From Marinobacter lipolyticus (lineage in GTDB: Bacteria; Pseudomonadota; Gammaproteobacteria; Pseudomonadales; Oleiphilaceae), in the NCBI RefSeq assembly GCF_018424605.1, contig NZ_QTKT01000018.1, positions 1-41,276 on the forward strand: a stretch of DNA of 41,276 nt, given 5' to 3'. The first letter of the stretch is position 1, and every line of letters begins with the position of its first letter. Of this stretch, positions 23,313 through 32,975 are shown in pieces. The notes under the pieces are model-generated. The model ran no database searches. It had not been told where the DNA came from and worked only from the letters and a program-made list of their open reading frames with translations. The position numbers and the translations under genes are program-made.

Positions 23313-24509
23313 ATGAGCAGAGATGACATTCTGGTCTGCGTGGCAGACGATATCGGTATTCGCACCTGGCTGGAACGCACCCTGGATGGCCTCTGGCCGG
23401 TGGAATTCGTGGCGTCTTCAGACCTGTCCCGGGTCAGTCGTCTGGTGGAGGCCACGGGCAGCCGCTTTGTGATGGTGGCGGCGGATGACAACGAGCCCGA
23501 GAAAGCACTGCGCATCATCAGCGCTGTCACCAAAGCCCGCGACGACCTCGCCGTGGTGTCAGTGACCCGCCGACTGAATCAGGACTTTCTGTTGCGCAGT
23601 ATGCGGGCCGGTGCCCGGGACTGCTTTGTCGCCAGCAGCGACGGTGAGGAAATTCGCAATCGCATTCAGCAGTTTCTCCACGACACACCGGCACGATCGA
23701 CGGCAGAGTCTCCTGCCACAGTCAGTCGCAACAAGATTACTCTGGTGACGGGCGCCAGCCCGGTGGTCGATGCCCGCTTCTTTGCCCAGAATCTTGCCTT
23801 CACCACCAACAAGCTGTTTCCCGCGGCGCGCATTCTGGCGCTGGATACGTCTGCCACCGACCGCCATGTGTTTTATCTGGACAGCAACAACCGGGTGACG
23901 CTGCAGAGCCTGTTGCAGAACCCGGAGGCGCTGGATCAGTCGATGATCGAGACCGCGCTGGAGGAATATACCCCGAACCTGCGCCTGCTGGCGGGCAAGC
24001 TGTCGCCGGAGGCGCTGGGTGACGATCGCAGTGCGGATCTCTTCATCGCCGTCAGCCAGCTGATGAGCATGTTCGACCACGTGGTGGTGAACGTGGATCC
24101 GATGGTGGCGGATTTCTGGGTCAGTGCCGTTGGCCTGCACGCCAAGGACCTGGTGATGGTGGCCCATCCGATTGTGGAACAGGCCCACGAGGCCCGGCAT
24201 CGTGTTGATGCCTGGCGCGGCCACCTGGCCCGTGACTGCCGCAAATCGCTGGTGCTCGACTGTTATGAAAAGAAAGGCGCGCCGGCGGTGGGCGAGATTG
24301 AACGGGCGGTGGGAATCGACTACATGGGGTCCTTGCCGCTGGACTGGGACAGCCGCCTGATGGCCATCAACGCCGGCTTGCCCCTGCACAAGTTGCCGCG
24401 CAAGACCCAGTATCAGCGCCAGCTTGACAGCATGCTCCGGCGTTATGCGACCGATGAAAGCCGCAAAGGCCACGGGCTGATCCGCCGTGGCCTGTTGAAG
24501 GCAAGCTGA
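23313..24509 (+). CDS. tadZ: TadZ/CpaE-like pilus localisation protein with degenerate Walker A
   Basis: The 398-residue protein has the TadZ layout: an N-terminal receiver-like domain (about 5-125, without a clear phosphoacceptor set) and a MinD/ParA-like ATPase fold (about 142-380) with LALDTSAT and FDHVVVNVDP. The deviant Walker A loop expected near residue 148, normally KGGxGKS/T, reads TGASPVVDARFF with no Lys-Thr, so ATP binding is doubtful. TadZ proteins place the Tad machine at the cell pole. It lies four bases after the secretin gene and eleven before tadA. Confidence 0.85.
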   Translation: MSRDDILVCVADDIGIRTWLERTLDGLWPVEFVASSDLSRVSRLVEATGSRFVMVAADDNEPEKALRIISAVTKARDDLAVVSVTRRLNQDFLLRSMRAGARDCFVASSDGEEIRNRIQQFLHDTPARSTAESPATVSRNKITLVTGASPVVDARFFAQNLAFTTNKLFPAARILALDTSATDRHVFYLDSNNRVTLQSLLQNPEALDQSMIETALEEYTPNLRLLAGKLSPEALGDDRSADLFIAVSQLMSMFDHVVVNVDPMVADFWVSAVGLHAKDLVMVAHPIVEQAHEARHRVDAWRGHLARDCRKSLVLDCYEKKGAPAVGEIERAVGIDYMGSLPLDWDSRLMAINAGLPLHKLPRKTQYQRQLDSMLRRYATDESRKGHGLIRRGLLKAS

Positions 24510-24520
24510 GGAGGCGCTGA

Positions 24521-25726
24521 GTGGCTACCCGCATTGATCAGGAGTACCAGGACCTCAAGCGCCGTGTTCACTACTTTATGGTGGAACGGCTGGACGAGGA
24601 AGGGGTGGACGTCGGGAAAACCGGCCGCGACAGCCTTTTCAGCTTCGTACAGAACCAGGTGCAGGGTTTCGTGTCCCAGCACCGCCTGCCGTTGTCAGCG
24701 CAGGACCTCGCCCTGCTGACCCGGGAAACCTTCGACGAGGTGGCCGGTTTTGGCCCGCTGGAGCCGCTGTTGGCAGACGACACTATCAACGACATCCTGG
24801 TCAACGGCCCCGAGGATGTGTTTATCGAGGTGGCGGGTGTGCTGCAACAGGCGCACACCCGTTTTATCGACGACGATCACGTTACTCGGGTGATCCGCCG
24901 GATTCTCGCTCCTCTGGGTCGCCGGCTGGATGAATCCAGCCCGATGGTGGACGCCCGCCTGCCCGATGGTTCCCGGGTGAATGCGATCATTCCGCCCATC
25001 GCACTGGATGGCCCGTCCCTCAGTATCCGCAAGTTCACCCAGAAGCACCTTACCGCCCAGGACCTGGTCAACAGCGGATCGATGACGGCCGAGTGCCTCG
25101 ATACGCTGGTATCGCTGGTGGAAGGGCGTCGCAATGTGCTGATCAGCGGCGGCACCGGCACCGGCAAAACCACGATTCTGAACCTGATCAGCCAGTACAT
25201 TCCCCGGGATGAACGGGTGGTGACCATTGAAGACTCGGCGGAACTGCAGTTGAACCACCCCCACATCGTGCGGCTGGAAACCCGCCCCGCCAACACCGAG
25301 GGCTCGGGCCAGATTACCGCGCGGGAGTTGGTAATCAACGCCCTGCGGATGCGGCCGGACCGGATCATTCTGGGTGAGGTCCGCTCCGGGGAAATCATCG
25401 AGCTGCTGCAGGCGATGAACACCGGCCACGAAGGCTCCATGAGCAGCATCCATTCCAACAGCGCCCGCGATGCCCTGGTGCGCATTGAAACGCTTCTGGC
25501 GGTGAATGGTTACGACGCGGGGGAGCGGGCCATCGGCCGTCTGATCGGCTCCTCCCTGGATGTGATCGTTCAACTGTCGCGGTTGCCCAACGGCCGCCGT
25601 CTGGTTCGTGAAGTGGTGGCGCTGAAGCCAACAGCAGATGACCCCTACCGCATGGAGACGCTGTACCACGCGGAGCTTGCGCAAGATGAGCCGGCAGAGC
25701 CCCAGGTCGAAGGGGTGCCCGGATGA
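24521..25726 (+). CDS. tadA: TadA/CpaF secretion ATPase
   Basis: The 401-residue ATPase has an N-terminal helical region, then the catalytic domain with Walker A GGTGTGKTT (about 209-217), an acidic box (VTIEDSAELQL), a Walker B/Arg region (RPDRIILGEVRSGE, about 277-290) and a His box (NTGHEGSMSSIHSNS, about 297-311). It powers Flp pilus assembly. Translation starts at GTG 24521 with GGAGG seven bases upstream. Its stop overlaps the tadB ATG by four bases. Confidence 0.95.
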   Translation: MATRIDQEYQDLKRRVHYFMVERLDEEGVDVGKTGRDSLFSFVQNQVQGFVSQHRLPLSAQDLALLTRETFDEVAGFGPLEPLLADDTINDILVNGPEDVFIEVAGVLQQAHTRFIDDDHVTRVIRRILAPLGRRLDESSPMVDARLPDGSRVNAIIPPIALDGPSLSIRKFTQKHLTAQDLVNSGSMTAECLDTLVSLVEGRRNVLISGGTGTGKTTILNLISQYIPRDERVVTIEDSAELQLNHPHIVRLETRPANTEGSGQITARELVINALRMRPDRIILGEVRSGEIIELLQAMNTGHEGSMSSIHSNSARDALVRIETLLAVNGYDAGERAIGRLIGSSLDVIVQLSRLPNGRRLVREVVALKPTADDPYRMETLYHAELAQDEPAEPQVEGVPG

Positions 25727-26640
25727 GCAGTCAGGTCTGGTTTGCGGCGGCACTGGTGGTCGCCCTGCTGGCCAGCCTGGTGCTGATGCTGCAGTGGCTG
25801 TGGAGTCATTGGCAGAGCCGTCGGCACATCAGCCAGTCGATTCGCTCGCGACTGACCCCGGCCAGCGACGATTCGGCCATGGCCGGCGCCCGCGTGGATC
25901 TGGGGCCGGTGGAGAAGCTGTTGGTGCTGGCGGATATTCGCTGGACCCTGCAGCAATTGATCATCCTGTCGACGGCGCTGCTGGCGTTGCTGATCATTCT
26001 GGCGATGTCCCGCGGGGTTGTGGTGTTGCTGGTGAGCCTGTTCTTCATCTTCACCGTGGCGGTGGTGTGGTGGCGGTCGCGTTTCCAGAAGCAGCGGCGG
26101 ATTATCCACGAGGAGCTTCCCGCGGTGATGGACGCGGTGCTGCGCAACATTGACGCCGGCCGTTCGCTCGAGCACGCGCTGATTGCGTCGTTTGATGAGG
26201 CCTCTCCGGTGTTCCGCCCGCTGGTATTCCGCCTGCGTAACGCGGTTGAGGCCGGGCGTGAGTACACCCGGTTGTTCGAGGATTTTTCCGCCCTGTACCG
26301 GGTGCCAGCGATGGTGCTGGTGGCCATCGCCCTGCGTACCACGTCGCGCTTCGGCTCGTCGGTGCGGCCTGTGCTCGAGCAGGTGTCGGCGTCATTGCGC
26401 TCGCAGCAGGAAATGCGCCAGGAATTCATGGCCGCCACCGCCGAAACCCGCTTCACCGCGGTTACCTTTGCGGTGCTGCCGCCGGGGCTGGCGGCCTTCA
26501 TGGTGGTCATCAATGACGAATACTCCGATGTGCTGTTGAACTCGGCCACCGGCCACACCTTACTGGGTACGGCGGCGGTGCTGCAGGTGCTCGGCATGCT
26601 GGTGATCTGGCGGATGATTCAGGGGGTGGGGCGTGGCTGA
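25723..26640 (+). CDS. tadB: TadB, inner-membrane platform protein
   Basis: The 305-residue protein has N-terminal helices (about 4-25 and 85-115) and a T2SSF-type domain (about 128-250, with LPAVMDAVLRNIDAGRSLEHAL near 131-152) ending in two more helices. TadB and TadC together form the GspF/PilC-like inner-membrane platform. The start overlaps the tadA stop (ATGA), and the end overlaps tadC by eight bases. Confidence 0.92.
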   Translation: MSSQVWFAAALVVALLASLVLMLQWLWSHWQSRRHISQSIRSRLTPASDDSAMAGARVDLGPVEKLLVLADIRWTLQQLIILSTALLALLIILAMSRGVVVLLVSLFFIFTVAVVWWRSRFQKQRRIIHEELPAVMDAVLRNIDAGRSLEHALIASFDEASPVFRPLVFRLRNAVEAGREYTRLFEDFSALYRVPAMVLVAIALRTTSRFGSSVRPVLEQVSASLRSQQEMRQEFMAATAETRFTAVTFAVLPPGLAAFMVVINDEYSDVLLNSATGHTLLGTAAVLQVLGMLVIWRMIQGVGRG

Positions 26641-27508
26641 CAGCTGGTACCTCCTGTCTGCCGGCGCCGCGTTGCTGGCCCTGTGGATGGCAGGCTATAT
26701 GGCGCCGAGGTGGGCCCTGCGGGCGCGCATTCATCAGCGATTGCGCAATCGGGGCGCGGCCGGCGACGACGAGCAGGGGCTGAATGCCATGCTGGCGGAG
26801 CTCGCTGAACGCTTTGTCGGCTTGTCGTCCATCGCGGGTGACTATGAGGATATGGAAGCGGCGCTGGAAACCACGGGCCGCAACCGCCAGCAAAGCCAGG
26901 CCACCTACGTCGTGCTGTGCTGGCTGCTGCCGGCGGTGGTGATTGTGCTCGGCTTTGTCATCACCGGCCCGATCGCCGGTGCGGTGGTCGCCGCCGCGGC
27001 TTTTCTGTTGCCACGCCGGATTATCCGCTCCATGGGGGCCAACGCCGAAAAGAAGCAGAACCTGGAAGCCATTGAACTGTGCCACATGACGCGAATGCTG
27101 ATGGAGGCCGGGCTGTCCATTGAGCGGGCACTGCGCCTGGTTGCGGTGCAGGCACGGCCGGTGATGCCGCATCTGGCGGTTCGGCTGGACCGGTTTAACC
27201 GGGTCATGGAAAGCGGGGCCGACCGCAGCGTGGCGCTGGATGAACTGGGGCGCAACCGGCGCATTCTGGTGTTACGCAGCTACGTCAATCTGATGAAGCA
27301 AAGCGGAACCCTTGGCGCGGGGGTGACCCGCAGTCTGGATCAAATTATCCGTGAGGCCCAGCAAACCGAACGCAGCCGCCTGAAAGAGGACACCAACCGG
27401 GTGGGGGCCAAAATGACCATTGTGATGATGGTGTTCATGCTCCCCGGGCTGTTTCTGCTGGTGGGCGGCCCCGCGGTGATATCGGTGGTCGAGACGCTGA
27501 GCCGCTGA
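26633..27508 (+). CDS. tadC: TadC, inner-membrane platform protein
   Basis: The 291-residue protein is the second platform subunit, with N-terminal helices (about 4-22, 92-128), a T2SSF domain (about 148-250, with LEAIELCHMTRMLMEAGLSI near 141-160), and a C-terminal helix (about 262-285). The start is GTG 26633, inside the end of tadB. Followed by a 65-base gap before tadD, the only real break in the operon. Confidence 0.92.
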   Translation: MADSWYLLSAGAALLALWMAGYMAPRWALRARIHQRLRNRGAAGDDEQGLNAMLAELAERFVGLSSIAGDYEDMEAALETTGRNRQQSQATYVVLCWLLPAVVIVLGFVITGPIAGAVVAAAAFLLPRRIIRSMGANAEKKQNLEAIELCHMTRMLMEAGLSIERALRLVAVQARPVMPHLAVRLDRFNRVMESGADRSVALDELGRNRRILVLRSYVNLMKQSGTLGAGVTRSLDQIIREAQQTERSRLKEDTNRVGAKMTIVMMVFMLPGLFLLVGGPAVISVVETLSR

Positions 27509-27573
27509 AGGCGGGAGTGATCGTTCGGGAGCGATTGTTAAGGGTGAGAAAGTTAACGCTGTCGGGAGAGTGC

Positions 27574-28257
27574 ATGAGGATCAACATCAACAAGCGTGGA
27601 CGCAACGGGGTGCTGCTGGCGATGTCGCTGGCAGTGAGCGGTTGTGCGACCAATGGCAGTATGGCGAGCGACCCGTCGGTTGCGGTCAGTTGCACCACCA
27701 CCAAGCAGCCCGAACACCAGTTGCAGCTGGATGCCGTGGATGCCCTGATGGCCCGTTCCCAGCCCTACGCGGCGCTGGCGAAACTGGAAAGCGAGGGGCT
27801 GGCCACCGAGCACCACTGGGTGCGGCTGGGTCAGTTAATGGCCGCCACCAACCAGATCGCGGAGGCGGAAGAGGTGTTCCATGCCCTGGCCGGCGAATGT
27901 GATTCGGCCATGGGCCACCACGGTCTGGGGCTGGTGTACCTCAAACAGAAAAAGCTGGATCAGGGGCTGGCGGAACTGGCAACGGCGCGGAAGATGGCGC
28001 CGTCGTCGGCGGATGTGCGTAACGATTACGGTTATGCGCTGCTGCTGACCGGGCAGGACTACGAAGCCATTTTCGAGTTGCGCACAGCCTTCGAGCTGGC
28101 AGACGGCGAGGGGGCGGTGCGCCAGAACCTGGCGGCCGGCTACGTGCTCACCGGTGACCGTTCGGGCCTGGCCATGCTCAGAGACCAGTACGCCCTGTCG
28201 ACGGCGGAAACGGCCCACGCCGAGCGGCTGGCGGACGATATCCGGAGGTTGCGATGA
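27574..28257 (+). CDS. tadD: TadD, TPR-containing lipoprotein
   Basis: The 227-residue protein has a lipoprotein signal with lipobox AVSGC (Cys about 24) and then TPR-like helical repeats (about 55-190: an AxAxLESEGL segment, then HHGLGLVYLKQKKLDQGLAEL). TadD is the pilotin-like lipoprotein needed for secretin assembly in Tad systems. I chose ATG 27574 rather than GTG 27517, since it gives a compact signal and has GGGAG just upstream. Its stop overlaps the next gene (ATGA). Confidence 0.87.
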   Translation: MRININKRGRNGVLLAMSLAVSGCATNGSMASDPSVAVSCTTTKQPEHQLQLDAVDALMARSQPYAALAKLESEGLATEHHWVRLGQLMAATNQIAEAEEVFHALAGECDSAMGHHGLGLVYLKQKKLDQGLAELATARKMAPSSADVRNDYGYALLLTGQDYEAIFELRTAFELADGEGAVRQNLAAGYVLTGDRSGLAMLRDQYALSTAETAHAERLADDIRRLR

Positions 28258-28541
28258 AACGACTACTGATCACCACTCTGATCGCCGGCGCCCTGGCCGC
28301 CGAGGTCCAGGCCGGCGACGGGGAGCCGCAACGCTTTGACTTCGGGCTGTCGTACTCGGTGGCGGAGCCGGAACGGGCTCCGGAAACCCGACGTAAACTC
28401 GACCGGCAGTCCGCCTCCGGCGCCGGGCCCGAGAGTGAACTGTCGGTGCAGGCCTATGTCGACAGCCAGGAGCGCATCGCGGAAACCTTCCGCCAGCCGA
28501 TACCGGAACGTATAGGCGAGAACACCCGTGGCGAGCGTTAG
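28254..28541 (+). CDS. small exported protein between tadD and tadG
   Basis: The 95-residue product has a signal peptide (about 1-20, ending EVQA) and a hydrophilic mature part. The end QAYVDSQERIAETFRQPIPE resembles, from memory, the DUF3613-type protein found at the same place in the Pseudomonas aeruginosa flp-tad-rcp locus (PA4298). Its job is unknown, but conserved position argues for a role in pilus assembly. Translation is coupled on both sides: the start overlaps the tadD stop and its end overlaps the tadG start by 14 bases. Confidence 0.72.
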   Translation: MKRLLITTLIAGALAAEVQAGDGEPQRFDFGLSYSVAEPERAPETRRKLDRQSASGAGPESELSVQAYVDSQERIAETFRQPIPERIGENTRGER

Positions 28542-30357
28542 ATCCCTTGCTTCGCAACGGGGCATGCTGATCTTTCTGGCGCCCCTGATCGTGGCGAGTC
28601 TGGTGTTGCTGGCGGTGCTGGCGATTGACGGGGCGCGGTTGCTGGCCCTGAAGTCGGAGATGCAGAGTCAGGTCAACGCCGCCGCCAGTGCGGCAGCGGA
28701 CGGTGCTCAGGCCTGTGGTGGTGCCGCGGTCACGGTGTCGACCATGTCGGCACGGGCGCTGACCGCCGCCCGCGCGGCGGGATTCGACGGCGAAGACGAT
28801 GCGCTACAGGTGGTGCCGGGGGTGCTGGCATCCAGCGAAAACGATCCGGAGCTGGTGTTCCGGGAAGTGCCCGAGTCGGCGTTGTCCCGCAGTAACGGCG
28901 TGCGGGTGGCCATGACCCGCGAAGAGCCGATCTCCCGCCTGTTTCCCTCTGGCCTGATCGGCACGATCACCCTGGAGAGCTCGGCCGCCGTGCGCAAGGA
29001 AGTGCACGCCACCCTCAGCGCCGCGGGCTCTGCCGGGGGCATCCAGGGCGGCCTCCTGGGTAACCTCATCGGCGCGGTGTTGGGCGATCCCTCTTACAGT
29101 CTTTCGTTAACCGACCTGAGCAGCCTGGAGAACACCCTGGTCAGTGTCGGGGATCTGGCCGACCGGCTTGGCGTTGACGACCTGGCGGACCTGGTGGATG
29201 AACCGCTGATTGACCTGTTAACGGGTGTGACCGGGGTGGTCGGTGGAAGCGCCCAGCCGGTTGGCCGGGTAGTGGATGATCTGACCGCCGCAGCCGGAGT
29301 CAGCGGCCTGCGGGTTGGCGATGTACTGGAGGTGGTGGGTGGTGCCGAGGTGCCAGCCGGCGCAAGCTTTCCGGTGTACGATCTGGTGATCAGCACGGTG
29401 ATGAACAGCGCACGGGCTATCAGCGACTCGGGTGCCCTGGTGGCCCTTGATCTGCAGACCTCGGAATCGCCGTTGCTGCAGAATCTGACCAGCTCCATCA
29501 GCGCGTTATCCAGCCTCGATGTGAACCTGGCACTGAATGTGGCGGAGCCGCCGAAGCTGGTGGTTGGCCCGGCGCGCCAGGATGCCGATGGGCGATGGCT
29601 GACCCGGTTTCGTTCCGCCGACGTGCGGCTGGAACTGGTGGCCTCTGCAGGGCTGAGTGAATCCGGCATCAGTACGTTGATTTCGGTGCTGTCACTGGGG
29701 TTACTGGATATTGAATTGCTGGATGTTATCGAGGTTCCTCTGGTGGTGCAGGCCGGGGGTGGAGAAGGTGAGCTGGTGTCTGCCGAGTGTGCAGCGGGCA
29801 GCAGCGACAACGACATCACCCTCGGTTTTGATCTGCGGGACACCGCCGTCAGTATCGAGACCGGCCGCCTGGTGGCGGGCACCGGCACGGTTGCCCCCGG
29901 CGCCATTGAAGCCGAGATTCTGGCGGTTGAGCTGCTGAGCATCCCGGTCGCCGATCTGTGTGTCGACGCCGGTCTCGCCGTGGACCTGTATCATGCGCCC
30001 TCCACGCCAACACTGATTGCCGATTATCCCCTGCAGTGTCTGGATCAGCAGTGTGAACGGCGCTCTGTTGGTTCTGCCGGGGCCTCTGCGGATCTTACCG
30101 CTGATGCCACCGTGACGGCACTGGATCTTTCCTGCGGTGCTAGCGGGCTGGGATCTGCAATCGGCAGTGTGATGAGCGTGCTGGAGCCGGCCATCCGTCT
30201 GCTGATCGAGGATGTTGCCAGCGAGCTGGTGGAGGGGCTGGCATCTCCCCTGTTGACCGCTCTTGGCGTGGCGCCCGGAAACATGACGGTAACGCTGCTG
30301 GGCGCGCACCAGAACACCACACAACTGATTGAAAACGTGTCTACAGTGAACGACTGA
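28528..30357 (+). CDS. tadG: TadG-like pilus assembly protein
   Basis: The 609-residue protein has a TadG-type N-terminus: basic residues, QRGMLIFLAPLIVASLVLLAV (helix, about 10-32), then a DGARLLALKSEMQSQVNAAASAAADGA segment (about 33-60). The rest is a long periplasmic domain of low recognisable homology, rich in Leu, Val, Asp, Gly and Ser, with several cysteines in the C-terminal 200 residues. TadG is thought to anchor or regulate the pilus machine; the C-terminal domain is variable among species. GTG 28528 overlaps the preceding gene. Confidence 0.85.
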   Translation: MASVRSLASQRGMLIFLAPLIVASLVLLAVLAIDGARLLALKSEMQSQVNAAASAAADGAQACGGAAVTVSTMSARALTAARAAGFDGEDDALQVVPGVLASSENDPELVFREVPESALSRSNGVRVAMTREEPISRLFPSGLIGTITLESSAAVRKEVHATLSAAGSAGGIQGGLLGNLIGAVLGDPSYSLSLTDLSSLENTLVSVGDLADRLGVDDLADLVDEPLIDLLTGVTGVVGGSAQPVGRVVDDLTAAAGVSGLRVGDVLEVVGGAEVPAGASFPVYDLVISTVMNSARAISDSGALVALDLQTSESPLLQNLTSSISALSSLDVNLALNVAEPPKLVVGPARQDADGRWLTRFRSADVRLELVASAGLSESGISTLISVLSLGLLDIELLDVIEVPLVVQAGGGEGELVSAECAAGSSDNDITLGFDLRDTAVSIETGRLVAGTGTVAPGAIEAEILAVELLSIPVADLCVDAGLAVDLYHAPSTPTLIADYPLQCLDQQCERRSVGSAGASADLTADATVTALDLSCGASGLGSAIGSVMSVLEPAIRLLIEDVASELVEGLASPLLTALGVAPGNMTVTLLGAHQNTTQLIENVSTVND

Positions 30358-30386
30358 CCCGGCTCACAGACAAGGATGGCTTGCGG

Positions 30387-32471
30387 ATGGATGCAATGAC
30401 AGCGACGCAGTGGTTTCCATTCTCCGACAGTTTACTCGCAGGTAGTCTGCCTCTGCTGGCGGCGGTCCTGGCGGCCCTGCTGCTGTGGGCGTTGCTGCGC
30501 TACCGACGCCTGGAGCACCGCCTTCAGGGGCTCAGCCGCGAGATGGGCTCGGCCAGCCGGTCCCTGCGCAACGCCGATCGGGATCTGCGCACACTGTTTG
30601 ACCAGTCGGCCATTGCCGTTGTCCTGCTGGACAGTCGTACCAACGCGGCTCTGTACGCCAATGAGACGGCTCTGGCCGCGTTCGGGGTTCGCAGTGAAGA
30701 GCAGCTTACGGCTGAGGTGCTGCAGAAGCCGGATGCCTGGGCCGATGCGCCCTACGGTTTGATGGATTTCGAGGAGTACCTGCACCGCACCGTTCGTTCC
30801 GGCCTGCAGAAGTTCGAGTGGCGCCTGGAGCCGCAGGGGCGGAGGCCGGTCTGGCTGGACAGCTCGCTGTCGATGATCTCGTACAAGGGTGCGCAGGCAC
30901 TGATGTTCACCGGTGTGAACATCACCGCCCGTAAACACGCCGAGGTGGCCGACCGTTTTCGCCACCAGGCCATGACCTCCATGGCCAGTGACAAGGGCCT
31001 GCACGTGGCTCTCGATCACCTGGCAAATATGGCCGAATCCCGGCTGCCGGGAGCCCGGTGTGGTGTGATGGTGCACGATGTTGAAGCCGGGTGCCTGCGT
31101 TGGGTGGGTGGGCAGTCACTGCCGGAGTCACTGCGTGAGCGGCTGGATGGTTTGCCGGTGGCCTTCGGTGCGGCCAGCAGCGGCACCGCGGTGTTCATTC
31201 GCGGGCGGGTGGTGAGCCGCGACGTGCGGGCCGACGATCGCTGGGATCGTTACCGCGAGGACGCCGCACTGGCCGGGGTGCGGGCGTGCTGGTCAGAGCC
31301 GGTGCTGGGCAGCGGCGGCGAGATGCTGGGGACCTTCGACGTCTACCACGACGAACCCTGGACGCCCGGCGACGACGATATCGATGCGCTGACCGATCCC
31401 ATTGCCCTCGCCAGCCTGGCCATTGAGCGCCATCGCGCCAAAGGACAGCTTGAGAAAATGGTGCTGGCGGAACAGATGGTCCGGCGTATCAGCACCGACC
31501 TGCTGACCCTGGCTCCGGAAGAGACTGATGAGGGCATTCTGCGCACCTGTCGCGGGCTGGGCGAGTTCTACCGGGCCGACCGGGTGTTTCTTTGCCAGTT
31601 CGAAGATGTCAGCCAGCAACTTAAGATCAGCCATGAGTGGGCGGCGGTGGGTGTGTCGCCGTTGCAGGACAGTACAACCCGCAAGTTTCCGTTGTTGCCC
31701 CAGGCCGTGGCCACGCTGTTTGAAGGCGCGCCGAGTGTCGTTCTGGCCGCGGACGGTGAGATGCCACCGGCCCTCGAGTTCCTGTCCGGACTTCTGTCGC
31801 TGCAGGCCAAGCAGTCGTTGCTGCTGGCCATGGTCTATCGCGGCGACCGGATGAGTGGGTTGCTGGGCATCCAGATGACGGCAACCGCCAATCCCTGGAC
31901 ACCACAGCGGATAAACACCTCGGAGTTGATAGCGAACCTGTTTGGCAGCGCCCTGGCCCGGAATGAGCTGCTGCACTCGCTGACCTACCAGGCCGTCCAC
32001 GATCAGCTCACCGGGTTGTACAACCGGCACAAACTCGAAAGCTTCATGGATCAGGAAGTGGCCCGTTGTACCCGTTATGGCAGCACCTTCTCGCTGGTGA
32101 TCTTTGATCTGGACCATTTCAAGTCAATCAACGACCGCTTTGGTCACAACGAAGGCGATGCCGTACTGGCCGGGGTTTCCGCGCTGATGAAAGAGGGTAT
32201 TCGCGAATCGGAGATTGCCGGCCGCTGGGGTGGTGAGGAGTTTCTGATCATCCTTCCGGAAACCACGCTCGACTGCGCGCTGCCAGTGGCGGATCGTCTG
32301 CGCAGCAGCATCGAGAGCCATCGGTTCAGCATTCCTGAGCGGGTCACCATCAGTGTGGGGGTGGCGGCGTTCCACTCGGGCGATACGCCTCACGAGATTA
32401 TCCAGCGAGCGGATGCGGCCCTTTACAGTGCCAAGGAGTCCGGCCGTAACTGTGTGAAGGCGGCATTCTGA
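30387..32471 (+). CDS. membrane diguanylate cyclase with PAS, two GAF domains and GGDEF
   Basis: The 694-residue protein has one N-terminal membrane helix (about 13-38), a PAS domain (about 65-180), two GAF-like domains (about 195-345 and 360-520) and a GGDEF domain (about 530-690) with HDQLTGLYNRHKL, FDLDHFKSINDRFGH and the active-site GGEEF at 615-619. Five residues before it stands RESE in place of the RxxD I-site, so feedback inhibition is probably weak or absent. It starts 29 bases after tadG with AAGGA before ATG 30387 and no terminator between, so it is probably the last gene of the Tad operon. Confidence 0.9.
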   Translation: MDAMTATQWFPFSDSLLAGSLPLLAAVLAALLLWALLRYRRLEHRLQGLSREMGSASRSLRNADRDLRTLFDQSAIAVVLLDSRTNAALYANETALAAFGVRSEEQLTAEVLQKPDAWADAPYGLMDFEEYLHRTVRSGLQKFEWRLEPQGRRPVWLDSSLSMISYKGAQALMFTGVNITARKHAEVADRFRHQAMTSMASDKGLHVALDHLANMAESRLPGARCGVMVHDVEAGCLRWVGGQSLPESLRERLDGLPVAFGAASSGTAVFIRGRVVSRDVRADDRWDRYREDAALAGVRACWSEPVLGSGGEMLGTFDVYHDEPWTPGDDDIDALTDPIALASLAIERHRAKGQLEKMVLAEQMVRRISTDLLTLAPEETDEGILRTCRGLGEFYRADRVFLCQFEDVSQQLKISHEWAAVGVSPLQDSTTRKFPLLPQAVATLFEGAPSVVLAADGEMPPALEFLSGLLSLQAKQSLLLAMVYRGDRMSGLLGIQMTATANPWTPQRINTSELIANLFGSALARNELLHSLTYQAVHDQLTGLYNRHKLESFMDQEVARCTRYGSTFSLVIFDLDHFKSINDRFGHNEGDAVLAGVSALMKEGIRESEIAGRWGGEEFLIILPETTLDCALPVADRLRSSIESHRFSIPERVTISVGVAAFHSGDTPHEIIQRADAALYSAKESGRNCVKAAF

Positions 32472-32472
32472 A

Positions 32473-32975
32473 CTACCACCAGGCCTTACCCCACATTTCC
32501 GGGTTGGCCCAGTTGTCCGGGTTGTTCCACGTGCGTTTGTGGTTGTAGCTGTCGATGTTGTAGGTGTAGAGGGTGAACGCACCCGCACCTTCCCCGAGCG
32601 TCGCCTGACGCTGGAATCCCAGGCCGATGAAATCGGTAAAGGCCCAGTGGGCCTCGTTTGGCGTGATCACGGCTATCTGATGGGTGCCGTAGTTCCGTAG
32701 CTGGCCGAGCAGCCGTTCGCCCTGGTCGTGGCTCAGATGTTCCAGGGTGTCGGTGATCAGCGCCAGGTCCTGGGTCTGGGCCAGCGGAAAGGCGTCGTTG
32801 GGTGTCTCCGGGCTGAGGGTGGTGAGTGTGGCCTCGCGGCGGTGCGAACACCAGTGCCGGCCAATGTCCTCGGCCACGGCGCCGCACACCACCAGAGTCT
32901 TCGGCTGGCAGCTGTCAACGAGGCGGCCCAGGGCTGCCCGCAGTGTGTCGGATTCGTTGGTGGCTGTCGGTTCGT

